DNA from: Bacteroidales bacterium
GTDB lineage: Bacteria; Bacteroidota; Bacteroidia; Bacteroidales; Bacteroidaceae
Assembly: GCA_018064685.1 (NCBI GenBank)
Contig: JAGHUS010000020.1
Span: forward strand, 1 to 41,281
Direction of reading: 5' to 3'
Length of the DNA: 41,281 nt
Below are positions 16,343-24,641 of this stretch, piece after piece (within the stretch, counting starts at the first letter, position 1; every line of letters begins with the position of its first letter). Below the pieces are notes generated by a model, which was given only the letters and a program-made list of their open reading frames with translations, was not told where the DNA came from and made no database searches. The translations under genes and the position numbers were made by a program.

Positions 16343-18487
16343 TTATTTAAGATGGTCCTCAAAATACCTCGTAATCCTCTCGTGCAGATGTACCTGCTTG
16401 ATGCCGCGCATGTTATGTCCCTCGCCAGGATAGGTGAAGAGGTCGGGCTGTGTATTGGCATCGATGCAAGCGTTGATGAACGAAAGGGTGTGCTGCGGCA
16501 CACACGTGGGATCGTTGTAGCCGTAGATGATCTGCAGACGCCCCTTCAAGTTCTTGGCCTTGCTGACGAGGCTGCACTTGGCATAGCCTTCGGGGTTGGT
16601 CTGGGGCGTATCCATATAACGCTCGCCATACATCACCTCATAGTATTTCCAGTCGATGACGGGACCACCAGCCACGCCCACCTTGAAGACGTCGGGGTAA
16701 GAGCACATAAGGTTGGTGGTCATAAAACCGCCAAAGCTCCAGCCATGCACACCCATTCGGTCGGCATCGACATAGGGCAGCGACTTGAGGTACTTGACAC
16801 CTTCCATCTGGTCTTGCATCTCAATCTCACCCAACTGGCGGAAGGTGGCCTGCTCGAAGTCCTTACCGCGCCACTCGCTGCCACGGTTGTCGAGGATGAA
16901 GAGCAGATAGCCCTTGGTGGCCATATAAGCCTCCCAGCCACGCAAGCCCCAATGCCATGAAGCTTCCACATTGTGAGCGTGGGGACCGCCATAGACGTAG
17001 ATAACGGTAGGGTATTTCTTCGAGGGATCGAAGTCAACGGGCTTTACCATTCTGTAATAAAGGTCGGTCACGCCATCGGCAGCCTTGATGCTGCCACTCG
17101 TTATCTCGGGGATGTTATAGCCCTGCTCCACCCAACGGTCGGCAGCCGTGAGCAGGTTCTTACCCTTACCCGTCTTGGTGCTAAGCAGGTTGATGCTGCG
17201 AGGCACTGTAGGAGAGGTGTACTGATCCAGCACCTGCTGACCATCAGCACTCAGCGAGGCATAGTGCACACCATCTTCTGCACCGATGAGGGTGGACTTA
17301 CCACCTTTTATGCTGATGCTGTATAGGCAGCTGCGACGAGGATCGCTCTCGTTGCCTTTATAGATGAGTGTCTTATCCTTGGTGTTAAAACCTACGAACT
17401 CCTGCACCACCCAGTTGCCTTTGGTAATCTGCGTCAGCTTGTCTGTCTTGAGATCAAGCAGGTAAAGATGATTGTAGCCATCACGCTGACTCTGCATCAC
17501 TGCCTTGCTTGCATCCCAAGGCAGAAACTCAAGTCCGTTCATTGGCTCAACATACTTTGGGTCGCACTCCTGCAGTACGGTGTGCAGACTCTTGCCCGTC
17601 TCGGCACTGTATGCTACCAGTCGCATATCGTTCTGGTCACGATTCAGCTCGAACACATAGATGGTCTTGCCATCGGGTGCCCAAGAGATGTTGGTATGAT
17701 AATCGTCGGGCGCTCCCTCGAGGTCGAGCCAAACGGTTTTCTTTGTGTTGACGTTGTAAATGCCCACCTTGACCTGGTGACTCGTCTCGCCGGCCATGGG
17801 ATAGTGATCGGTATAGGTCTGGCTAATGCGTGGGAAGATATCAACCTGTGGATAGCTGGGCACCATACTCTGGTCCATTCGGTAGAAAGCCAACTGCTGG
17901 CCGTCGGGACTCCAGAACGTGCCCTTTGTGATGCCGAACTCGTCGCGATGTACACTCGTACCATAAACAATGTTGTCGGAACCATCAGTACTGCCATCCT
18001 TGCTAATCTGTTGCTGATTGCCCTTTGCATCCGATACATAGAGGTTGCCCTGGATTGTAAAGGCAGTGAATTTGCTCACCGAGTTGAAATCGCTGTTGCC
18101 AGCATCACGTGGCAAGGTACAGTCCATCACTACCTCACCCGTCTTGAAGTTGACCAGCACTCGACGGTTACCCTTCATGACCTGCACAATGGGTTCGTCA
18201 GCATAAGGGAAAGCGAAATAATGACCGCTGACAGCGATATGTTCCGGAACCCATTTGTTGACTTGCTCTACACTCACAACCGTCTCGCCCGTCAACAGGT
18301 TCTTGACACCATCAGGCGTGGTCTGCAGTGCGGTGTTGCCCCACCATACTGTATAGATACTCTCGGGACGAAGGTTATGCGCATTGTTTCCACCACCCAA
18401 CAAATCGTTGAGTGTAAAGTTCTTCTGGGCAGAAAGTGCAGTACACATAGCCATCATCACCAATGCTACAAAATGCTTAATCCTCAT
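16343..18487 (-). CDS. Dipeptidyl peptidase IV-like (S9) exopeptidase
   Basis: This 714-residue secreted serine peptidase removes N-terminal dipeptides, typically Xaa-Pro. The signal peptide MRIKHFVALVMMAMCTALSA is cleaved before Q. A beta-propeller N-domain (about 30-440) is followed by the alpha/beta hydrolase domain with nucleophile motif HGWSFGGFM, an acid in NDPTCVP and the histidine in GEGHNMRG. The start at 18487 overlaps the 3' end of the RNA methyltransferase gene by 11 nt; the open frame continues upstream but that part is the antisense-free alternative frame of the methyltransferase's arginine-rich tail and is not real. It supports growth on peptides and sits at the end of a five-gene operon. 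Confidence 0.95.
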   Translation of the reverse strand: MRIKHFVALVMMAMCTALSAQKNFTLNDLLGGGNNAHNLRPESIYTVWWGNTALQTTPDGVKNLLTGETVVSVEQVNKWVPEHIAVSGHYFAFPYADEPIVQVMKGNRRVLVNFKTGEVVMDCTLPRDAGNSDFNSVSKFTAFTIQGNLYVSDAKGNQQQISKDGSTDGSDNIVYGTSVHRDEFGITKGTFWSPDGQQLAFYRMDQSMVPSYPQVDIFPRISQTYTDHYPMAGETSHQVKVGIYNVNTKKTVWLDLEGAPDDYHTNISWAPDGKTIYVFELNRDQNDMRLVAYSAETGKSLHTVLQECDPKYVEPMNGLEFLPWDASKAVMQSQRDGYNHLYLLDLKTDKLTQITKGNWVVQEFVGFNTKDKTLIYKGNESDPRRSCLYSISIKGGKSTLIGAEDGVHYASLSADGQQVLDQYTSPTVPRSINLLSTKTGKGKNLLTAADRWVEQGYNIPEITSGSIKAADGVTDLYYRMVKPVDFDPSKKYPTVIYVYGGPHAHNVEASWHWGLRGWEAYMATKGYLLFILDNRGSEWRGKDFEQATFRQLGEIEMQDQMEGVKYLKSLPYVDADRMGVHGWSFGGFMTTNLMCSYPDVFKVGVAGGPVIDWKYYEVMYGERYMDTPQTNPEGYAKCSLVSKAKNLKGRLQIIYGYNDPTCVPQHTLSFINACIDANTQPDLFTYPGEGHNMRGIKQVHLHERITRYFEDHLK

Positions 18488-20054
18488 CGTCACGGAAGTT
18501 ACGTTTGAAGTTACCACCATCGCGACGACCTCTGCGGTCATCACCCTTATGGTTGAAACGACGGCCACCATCACCACCCTTGCGGAAACCGCCACGGCGA
18601 TCGTCATCACCCTTGCCACGGAACGAGCGACGGTCGCCATCCTTACTGCGGAACGGGCGACGGTCACCATCACGCTTGCCGCGGAACGAACGTTCATCGT
18701 CGTCATCACGACTGAAGTTACGGCGGAAACGGCCGTTATGCTCCTCCATGTCACGGCGGCGCTCTTCCTCGGCATCACGACGACGCTGGTCGAACGAACG
18801 ACGGTCATCCTTCTCATCCAGCCCCTTCTTGAAGTCGCGGTTCTGCTTGAAGCGACGCTTCTGTGCCATCTGGCGCTTGTCCTCATCACTCTTCACCTCT
18901 ACGCCCTCTGCACGTGCCTCGTTATACTTTCCGCTGAACATCTGATACTTACGCAGTTCACACTCCAAAGAGCCATTGTAGAGAGGAGTCTTGAGAGAAG
19001 GCTTCAGGCCAATCTGTGCAAAACACTCCTCACGGTAACTCAGCACCCAAGCCTCGTTGCCCTCGAAGGCATGCTTCAGACGCTCGCCAATCATCTTGTA
19101 GAGTCCCAGAAGATCGGGAGCAGAGATGCGCTCGCCGTAGGGAGGATTGGTGATGATGATGCTCTTCTCGGTGGGCTGTGTGAAGTCTTTGAAGTCTTGC
19201 AACTTGATATCAATATCCTTGCTCAGACCCGCTGCACGCACGTTGTTGGTGGCAATCTCCACAGCCTGACGATTGTTGTCATAGCCATAGATGTGATGTT
19301 CGAATTCACGCTCCTGACTATCATCATTATAGATACGATCAAGCAAGTCGGCATCAAAGTCAGGCCATTTCTCGAAAGCATAGCCTTTGCGGAACACGCC
19401 AGGAGCGATGTTACGGGCAATCAGACCGGCCTCGATGGGGAAAGTACCGCTACCACACATGGGGTCGATGAAGTCGGTCTCGCCCTGCCAACCAGTCATC
19501 AGGATGATACCGGCAGCCAAGACCTCGTTCAAGGGTGCCTCGACCTGCTGGGCACGATAGCCACGGCGATGCAGACTCTCACCACTAGAGTCAAGCGACA
19601 AAGTACAATCGTACTCTGCAATATGGATATGAAGCTGGAGGTCGGGATTGGTGATGCGGATGTTAGGACGGTCGCCCGTCTTCTCGCGCATCTGGTCTAC
19701 GATGGCGTCCTTCACCTTGTAGGCCACAAACTTAGAGTGGCGGAACTCGGTGCTGAACACCACGCTGTCGACAGCGAATGTGGTATCGTTGGTGAGATAC
19801 TGTGTCCAATCAATCTTCTGTACAGCCTCATACACTTCGTCAGCGCTGGTAGCACGGAAATGCTTGATGGGCTTCAGTACGCGGATGGCAGTACGCAAAG
19901 CAAAGTTGGCACGATACATCATCTCCTTGTCGCCAGTGAAAGACACCATGCGACGGCCAATCTGTATGTTGTTAGCGCCGAGGTCTGTCAGTTCCTTGGC
20001 CAATACTTCTTCAAGTCCCTGAAAGGTCTTGGCAATAAGTTCAAATTCTTGCAT
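18477..20054 (-). CDS. THUMP-domain 23S rRNA guanine methyltransferase (RlmL-like)
   Basis: The 525-residue protein has a THUMP domain (about 45-155) and a class I SAM-dependent methylase with motif I DPMCGSGT (198-205) and catalytic NPPYGE (303-308), like the N-terminal half of E. coli RlmL or YpsC, which modifies 23S rRNA at G2445. I start at the second ATG (20054, MQEFELIAKTF), 7 nt after the serine acetyltransferase stop; the first ATG at 20078 would overlap that gene. Residues about 385-525 are a long disordered tail dominated by R, D, G, K and F, with repeated RSFRG, DDRR and GGRRF-like units. This tail is absent from the E. coli enzyme. RNA binding by the tail is inference. Confidence 0.93.
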   Translation of the reverse strand: MQEFELIAKTFQGLEEVLAKELTDLGANNIQIGRRMVSFTGDKEMMYRANFALRTAIRVLKPIKHFRATSADEVYEAVQKIDWTQYLTNDTTFAVDSVVFSTEFRHSKFVAYKVKDAIVDQMREKTGDRPNIRITNPDLQLHIHIAEYDCTLSLDSSGESLHRRGYRAQQVEAPLNEVLAAGIILMTGWQGETDFIDPMCGSGTFPIEAGLIARNIAPGVFRKGYAFEKWPDFDADLLDRIYNDDSQEREFEHHIYGYDNNRQAVEIATNNVRAAGLSKDIDIKLQDFKDFTQPTEKSIIITNPPYGERISAPDLLGLYKMIGERLKHAFEGNEAWVLSYREECFAQIGLKPSLKTPLYNGSLECELRKYQMFSGKYNEARAEGVEVKSDEDKRQMAQKRRFKQNRDFKKGLDEKDDRRSFDQRRRDAEEERRRDMEEHNGRFRRNFSRDDDDERSFRGKRDGDRRPFRSKDGDRRSFRGKGDDDRRGGFRKGGDGGRRFNHKGDDRRGRRDGGNFKRNFRDDED

Positions 20055-20061
20055 ATTTTTG

Positions 20062-20985
20062 TTAAATGTAATCTCCATAAATAATCTTCATACCCTCTTC
20101 GTGAGGAACAGGCGTTGTCTTCTGCACTCGCACCTCACCAGGATCAGTGCTCTTTGTCACCCACAAGTTACCACCGATAATGGTGCCCTTGGCCAAAGTG
20201 ATACGTCCAAGAACAGTGGCATTGCTGTATACGATGACATCGTCCTCGAGAATGGGATGGCGAGGAATTCCCTTGATGGGGTTGCCGTTCTCGTCGAGCG
20301 GGAAACTCTTGGCACCCAACGTGACACCCTGATAGAGCTTCACGTTATTGCCGATGATACATGTGGCTCCAATCACGACGCCCGTTCCATGGTCGATGGT
20401 GAAATGGTGGCCAATGGTGGCAGCAGGATGAATGTCAATACCCGTTTCGCTATGCGCCATCTCGGTGATGATGCGAGGAATGAGTGGTACATCCAGCACT
20501 AGCAACTCATGAGCGATGCGATAGTTGGTAATGGCCTTGATGATAGGATAACAGCATATTATCTCTCCGTAGTTCTCGGCCGCCGGATCACCATTGTAAG
20601 CAGCCTCCACGTCGGTGGCCAGTATACGGCGCAATTCGGGCAGACGTTCGATAAACTGTGCCGTAAGCTGTTGTGCCTGTTCCACATAGCACTGGTTACT
20701 CTCTTTCTTGTCCGATGTAAAACAAAGGCCTGCCAGAATCTGCTCATTCAGCAAGACATACAAGCGCTCCACATCGACACCGATATGATATCCCAGCGTA
20801 TGCATATTCAGGTTGGAATTGCCATAATAGCCAGGGAAGAGGATAGCACGGCACAGCTCCACCACCTCGCGCAGCGATTCGCCGGAGGGGAAGGGATCGC
20901 CATTGCGATGCTCATGAAAAAGTCCTTTCAGCGAACTAGCCTCCGAAAGTTCCTCAATGGTCTTTGTCAATGTTTCATTTATCAT
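20062..20985 (-). CDS. cysE: Serine O-acetyltransferase
   Basis: This 307-residue enzyme makes O-acetylserine from serine and acetyl-CoA for cysteine synthesis. The C-terminal half is a left-handed beta-helix of hexapeptide repeats with the family signature GIDIHPAATIGHHFTIDHGTG and VVIGATCIIGNNVKLYQGVTLG, then the end-loop with NPIKGIPRHPILEDDVIVYSN. The N-terminal helical region (about 1-130) is longer than in E. coli CysE, as in the EpsC/SATase group of Bacteroidota. The start ATG at 20985 overlaps the U32 gene by 11 nt; a GTG at 21012 in frame is less likely. Confidence 0.94.
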   Translation of the reverse strand: MINETLTKTIEELSEASSLKGLFHEHRNGDPFPSGESLREVVELCRAILFPGYYGNSNLNMHTLGYHIGVDVERLYVLLNEQILAGLCFTSDKKESNQCYVEQAQQLTAQFIERLPELRRILATDVEAAYNGDPAAENYGEIICCYPIIKAITNYRIAHELLVLDVPLIPRIITEMAHSETGIDIHPAATIGHHFTIDHGTGVVIGATCIIGNNVKLYQGVTLGAKSFPLDENGNPIKGIPRHPILEDDVIVYSNATVLGRITLAKGTIIGGNLWVTKSTDPGEVRVQKTTPVPHEEGMKIIYGDYI

Positions 20986-22309
20986 TGTTCTGAAGAATAA
21001 ACAGTTTGTCACTGGGACGCACCTTCTGATCGACAGGGATGCTCACCCTCCAACCTTGCTTTGCCACCTCCACTGGTCCAAGGTCATAGCGAATCTCATT
21101 GACGGTGAGATACAGAGCGCCGGTAGTAGGACCGGTAATCAAGATGCGGTCGCCCACATGCAAAGGAGCGGCTTCGATCTTGAACTCGGCCACCTTCAGC
21201 TTGCTGTAGTAACGCACGCCCTTGGCACAGTATACTTTCTTCTCGGTAGCCACCGAACCGGGTTTGTCGGTCCACTCTCCCAGTCGCTGACCTTGGTAGT
21301 AGCCATCCCAGAAACCACGGTTGAAGACGGTGCTGAGACGCTTGTCCCACTCATCCTTCTTTTTGTCTGTAAAAAGGAGAGCCACCTCGCCGGATGAGGA
21401 GAGTGGAGTAAGGACGTCTGTACCGTTGGAGGAATCTCCTCCATTAGAGGAGGTCTGGAGTGCCTTGTCATGCAGCACTGCATCGATAGCCTCGCTATAG
21501 CAGCGCACCACCGTGTCGACGTATTCTGCACCACGGGCACGACCCTCGATCTTGAAGACACGCACACCAGCCTCCATCAGTCGGTCGATGAAGCGGATGG
21601 TCTTCAGGTCCTTCGGACTCATGATGTACTTATTGTCGATATCCAGTTCGAGGTCGGTCTCACGGTCGCGCACAGTATAACCACGACGGCACACCTGCAT
21701 GCACTCGCCACGATTGGCAGAGCGTCCCATATTCTGCAGACTCAGGTAGCACTTGCCACTCACTGCCATGCAGAGAGCTCCATGACAGAACATCTCGATA
21801 CGTATGAGCTCGCCCTTCGGTCCGCAGATGTGCTGCTCTATAATCTGACGGTATATCTCGGTCACCTGATCGACATTCAATTCGCGAGCCAGCACCACGA
21901 CATCGGCAAACTGCGCATAGAACTTCAGTGCCTCGATGTTGCTGATGTTGAGCTGGGTGCTCAAGTGCACCTCCACCCCAATCTGGTTGCAATAGTTCAT
22001 TACAGCCACATCGCTGGCAATGACAGCCGATATGTTGGCTTTCTTGGCAGCATCCAGAATCTGACGCATCAAGGGCAGATCCTCACCGTAGATGATGGTA
22101 TTGACAGTCAGGTAACTCTTCACACCACAACGACGACACTCCTCGCTGATGCGGTGAAGGTCGTCGATGCTGAACGTGCTGGCCGAATGGGCCCTCATAT
22201 TCAGATTTTCTATTCCAAAGTATATGCTATTGGCACCAGCCCTTAATGCTGCGGCTAGGGATTCGGGCGAACCCACCGGCGCCATTATCTCGAAGTCACT
22301 ACGTTTCAT
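20975..22309 (-). CDS. Peptidase U32-family protein (RNA hydroxylation type)
   Basis: The 444-residue protein has the U32 N-terminus MAPVGSPESLAAALRAGANSIYFG, a TIM-barrel fold, and the conserved cysteine-rich block (about 175-208) holding FCHGALC and the C-x-S-G-K-C and G-E-C-x-Q-x-C patterns used to bind an iron-sulfur cluster. Relatives RlhA and TrhP hydroxylate 23S rRNA C2501 or tRNA U34 with prephenate. Which target applies here is not clear. Residues about 284-312 are a serine- and glycine-rich insert absent from typical members and encoded by a palindrome-rich stretch of DNA (21374-21460). Its stop overlaps the start of cysE. Confidence 0.9.
   Translation of the reverse strand: MKRSDFEIMAPVGSPESLAAALRAGANSIYFGIENLNMRAHSASTFSIDDLHRISEECRRCGVKSYLTVNTIIYGEDLPLMRQILDAAKKANISAVIASDVAVMNYCNQIGVEVHLSTQLNISNIEALKFYAQFADVVVLARELNVDQVTEIYRQIIEQHICGPKGELIRIEMFCHGALCMAVSGKCYLSLQNMGRSANRGECMQVCRRGYTVRDRETDLELDIDNKYIMSPKDLKTIRFIDRLMEAGVRVFKIEGRARGAEYVDTVVRCYSEAIDAVLHDKALQTSSNGGDSSNGTDVLTPLSSSGEVALLFTDKKKDEWDKRLSTVFNRGFWDGYYQGQRLGEWTDKPGSVATEKKVYCAKGVRYYSKLKVAEFKIEAAPLHVGDRILITGPTTGALYLTVNEIRYDLGPVEVAKQGWRVSIPVDQKVRPSDKLFILQNNDK
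21374..21460. repeat. Palindrome-rich insert inside the U32 gene
   Basis: The stretch contains GGAGG-AATCT-CCTCC-ATTAGA-GGAGG, so the middle CCTCC can pair with either neighbour. It keeps the reading frame and encodes the low-complexity residues 284-312. It looks like a short repetitive element read in frame, similar in flavour to the CTCC-rich palindrome at 6066-6098 next to pckA. Dispersed nature is inference. Confidence 0.5.
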
Positions 22310-22323
22310 TCAGTGAACTTTCA

Positions 22324-22707
22324 TTAATCTGCAAACAAAGCGTTAGCCTCGTCCTCGTCCTCGTAGACTTCCTCCTTGAGAACAATGTTTATCACCTCCT
22401 TCTTGACAGGCTGGTATATCTCATCGAACTCCTTCAGTCCCGACTCGTCATTGTTCTTCTTCAGTTCGTCTCTGTATTTCTTAGCCTCAAGAGCTGCCGT
22501 TGCACACTCGTTGGCAGCGTCATAAGCCTCGGGAGTGCCCTGCTTAGACTCATAAACGGTCTTGGCATCCTTCATGGCATCCACAATGCTGTTTGCCACG
22601 CCTGTCGTAGTCTCGCGGATGAAGAAAAACCACACACCCAAAGCTGCTACAGCCAATACCACCAAAGTGATTAAAAAACCCTTCAAACTAATCTTAAAAA
22701 ATTTCAT
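22324..22707 (-). CDS. Hypothetical membrane-anchored protein
   Basis: This 127-residue protein has one N-terminal membrane helix (about 10-30, GFLITLVVLAVAALGVWFFF) and an acidic, helical soluble part that ends in EDEDEANALFAD. It is probably anchored in the inner membrane with the C-terminus outside or, less likely, inside. No family is recognised. It is the first gene after the promoter at 22744-22775 and ends 14 nt before the U32 gene, so it heads the operon. Confidence 0.75.
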   Translation of the reverse strand: MKFFKISLKGFLITLVVLAVAALGVWFFFIRETTTGVANSIVDAMKDAKTVYESKQGTPEAYDAANECATAALEAKKYRDELKKNNDESGLKEFDEIYQPVKKEVINIVLKEEVYEDEDEANALFAD

Positions 22708-22743
22708 ACTTACAATAGATTATATTCTTTCACAAATGCGATG

Positions 22744-22775
22744 CAAAATTACGTATTTTTTTGCGGCAGAACAAA
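22744..22775 (-). promoter_or_regulatory. Promoter for the U32-cysE-methyltransferase-peptidase operon
   Basis: On the minus strand TTTG (22772-22775), 20 nt, then TAATTTTG (22744-22751): a full consensus match. The first start codon is 37 nt downstream. Confidence 0.8.
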
Positions 22776-22821
22776 TTATTTGCTTGTTTTTTACCTATTT
22801 GCACAGCAATGTCCTAAAAGG

Positions 22822-23808
22822 CTATGCCTTTAAGCGATTTCCTACTTCATCAAGTATGGAAAAGAGGTGCTCTACGGTCTCGGCCTGGAGCATGGCAATG
22901 CGCGTCTCGCGGAAGTTGGGAATACCCTTGAACATGGGGCAAGCGGCCAGATGGCGACGTATGTGCAAGATGCCACGATACTCGTCAATACGTGCTACGC
23001 TTTGGCGAACCTGCTCCTTCAATATATTCATCTTCCAGTCTATGTTCATGTCGATTTTGGGAAGTTCGGGATGCAGGTATTCCTGAATCTCGCGGAAGAT
23101 CCAGGGACGACCAAATGTAGCACGTCCTACCATCACAGCGTCCACGCCATAACGGTCGAAGCACTCTTTGGCACGCTCTGGGGTCGTGATATCACCATTG
23201 CCGATGATAGGAATGTGCATGCGCGGGTTATTCTTCACTTCTCCAATCAGCGTCCAATCGGCCTCGCCCGTATACATCTGGGCACGTGTTCGGCCGTGTA
23301 TGGTAAGTGCTTGTATTCCACAGTCCTGCAACTGCTCGGCCAGATCCACGATGATGCGGTGATCCTGGTCCCACCCCAGACGTGTCTTCACAGTGACAGG
23401 CACGTCAACAGCCTCCACCACAGCCCGTGTGATGGCCAGCAGCTGGGGCACATTCTGCAGCATTCCCGCACCAGCACCCTTTCCTGCCACCTTTTTCACC
23501 GGACAGCCAAAGTTCAAGTCCAAGACATCGGGATGTGCCTGGTCCACCACAATCTTGGCAGCCTCGCGCACATTGTCCACATCCTTTCCGTAAATTTGAA
23601 TCACCACGGGTCGCTCTTCATCGCACACCTCAAGCTTGGCCAGACTCTTGTTGACCATGCGCACCAAGGCATCGGCAGCGACAAACTCGCTATAGACCAT
23701 GGCGGCTCCCATTTGTTTGCACAACAAACGGAAGCCTATGTCTGTCACGTCCTCCATCGGTGCCAAAAACACAGGATAAGGACCGAACTCTATATCTCCT
23801 ATCTTCAT
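22822..23808 (-). CDS. dusB: tRNA dihydrouridine synthase
   Basis: This 328-residue FMN enzyme reduces uridines in tRNA D-loops with NADPH. Conserved parts are LAPMEDVTDIGFR (15-27), DLNFGCPVKKV with catalytic C102, KTRLGWD, the TIHGRTR loop and GNGDITTPERA and VMVGRATFGRPW for FMN phosphate binding. Length and motifs fit the DusB subgroup. It is the last gene of a run with sufE and a small lipoprotein, 45 nt after the latter. Confidence 0.95.
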   Translation of the reverse strand: MKIGDIEFGPYPVFLAPMEDVTDIGFRLLCKQMGAAMVYSEFVAADALVRMVNKSLAKLEVCDEERPVVIQIYGKDVDNVREAAKIVVDQAHPDVLDLNFGCPVKKVAGKGAGAGMLQNVPQLLAITRAVVEAVDVPVTVKTRLGWDQDHRIIVDLAEQLQDCGIQALTIHGRTRAQMYTGEADWTLIGEVKNNPRMHIPIIGNGDITTPERAKECFDRYGVDAVMVGRATFGRPWIFREIQEYLHPELPKIDMNIDWKMNILKEQVRQSVARIDEYRGILHIRRHLAACPMFKGIPNFRETRIAMLQAETVEHLFSILDEVGNRLKA

Positions 23809-23853
23809 CTAGCTTATATTATTCATTTTCTGATGAATAATGCAGGCTGAGCA

Positions 23854-24144
23854 TTAATCCTCGCCGTCGCCACGGTAATAATTATAGTTGTGTTCGCGCT
23901 CGCTGTAGGGAGTGTAGTGTGTGTTTGCAGACTTTCCCTCATCGCCCCAGTAGGCACCACCGTCATAAGGCTTATACTCGTCAGAGCTGCCTGTCGACAA
24001 AGGAGCCTCTGCCTGTTGGCTGTAAGAGCCTCCCTGCACATTAAGGTCAATGGTTGGCGTGTAGTAATAATCCTGTTTTTCACGACAAGAAGTGAACAAC
24101 AACACTGCCAAAACGAGTGATAATGCACAAAAGGTCCGTTTCAT
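23854..24144 (-). CDS. Small hypothetical lipoprotein
   Basis: The 96-residue product has a signal with lipobox LFTSC (cysteine 20). The mature part is rich in tyrosine, glycine and acidic residues (for example DYYYTP, EHNYNYYRGDGED) with little predicted secondary structure. No family is recognised. It lies 27 nt after sufE and 45 nt before dusB on the same strand. Confidence 0.7.
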   Translation of the reverse strand: MKRTFCALSLVLAVLLFTSCREKQDYYYTPTIDLNVQGGSYSQQAEAPLSTGSSDEYKPYDGGAYWGDEGKSANTHYTPYSEREHNYNYYRGDGED

Positions 24145-24171
24145 CTTGTTCCAACTTTATTCGTTAAACAT

Positions 24172-24594
24172 TTATCCTTGCTTAGCCTGGAAGGCCAATG
24201 CGTAGAGTTTCATCTGCTTGAGCATGGCCAGCAGACCATTGCTGCGAGTGGGCGAAAGGTGTTCGCGCAAACCTATCTGTTCGATGAAATAAAGGTCGGC
24301 ATCCACAATCTCCGTTGGCGTGTGTCCTGACAAAACACGGATGAGCAGTGTGACGATACCCTTCACGATCAGTGCATCACTCTCGGCCTGAAACACCACC
24401 TTGCCATCTACCAGGTCAGCCTGCAGCCATACACGGCTCTGGCAACCGTCAATAAGGTTCTGTTCCGTCTTGTATTTCTCGTCCAGAGGTTGCTGTTCGT
24501 TACCCAAGTCAATGAGTAGCTGGTATTTGTCCATCCAGTCATCGAAGTCGGCAAACTCCTCTATCACCTCGTCTTGTATCTCGTTAATCGTCAT
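24172..24594 (-). CDS. sufE: SufE family sulfur acceptor
   Basis: SufE takes persulfide sulfur from the cysteine desulfurase SufS and passes it to the SufBCD scaffold for Fe-S cluster building. The 140-residue protein has the active-site cysteine at 51 in DGCQSRVW, preceded by the usual LxxLPxLPEE-like region in divergent form, and a C-terminal HLSPTRSNGLLAMLKQMK helix. No sufS or sufBCD is nearby. It lies 47 nt after the M28 cyclase-like gene. Confidence 0.93.
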   Translation of the reverse strand: MTINEIQDEVIEEFADFDDWMDKYQLLIDLGNEQQPLDEKYKTEQNLIDGCQSRVWLQADLVDGKVVFQAESDALIVKGIVTLLIRVLSGHTPTEIVDADLYFIEQIGLREHLSPTRSNGLLAMLKQMKLYALAFQAKQG

Positions 24595-24641
24595 CGTTAA
24601 TTTGTTTTTATCATATTCAGCCTCGTCAAGAAGCTGTATTC

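Noticed and set aside
18488..18889. N-terminal extension of the dipeptidyl peptidase frame, rich in Arg, Val and Ser.
   Set aside because: It overlaps the methyltransferase tail in another frame, and a good signal peptide starts at 18487.
18384..20084. A 566-codon plus-strand frame opposite the methyltransferase gene, rich in Thr, Val and Leu.
   Set aside because: It is the complement of the methyltransferase and its repetitive tail; the sense protein has full THUMP and methylase motifs.
23854..24144. A toxin or immunity gene.
   Set aside because: The small lipoprotein has no partner gene and no recognised toxin or immunity motif.
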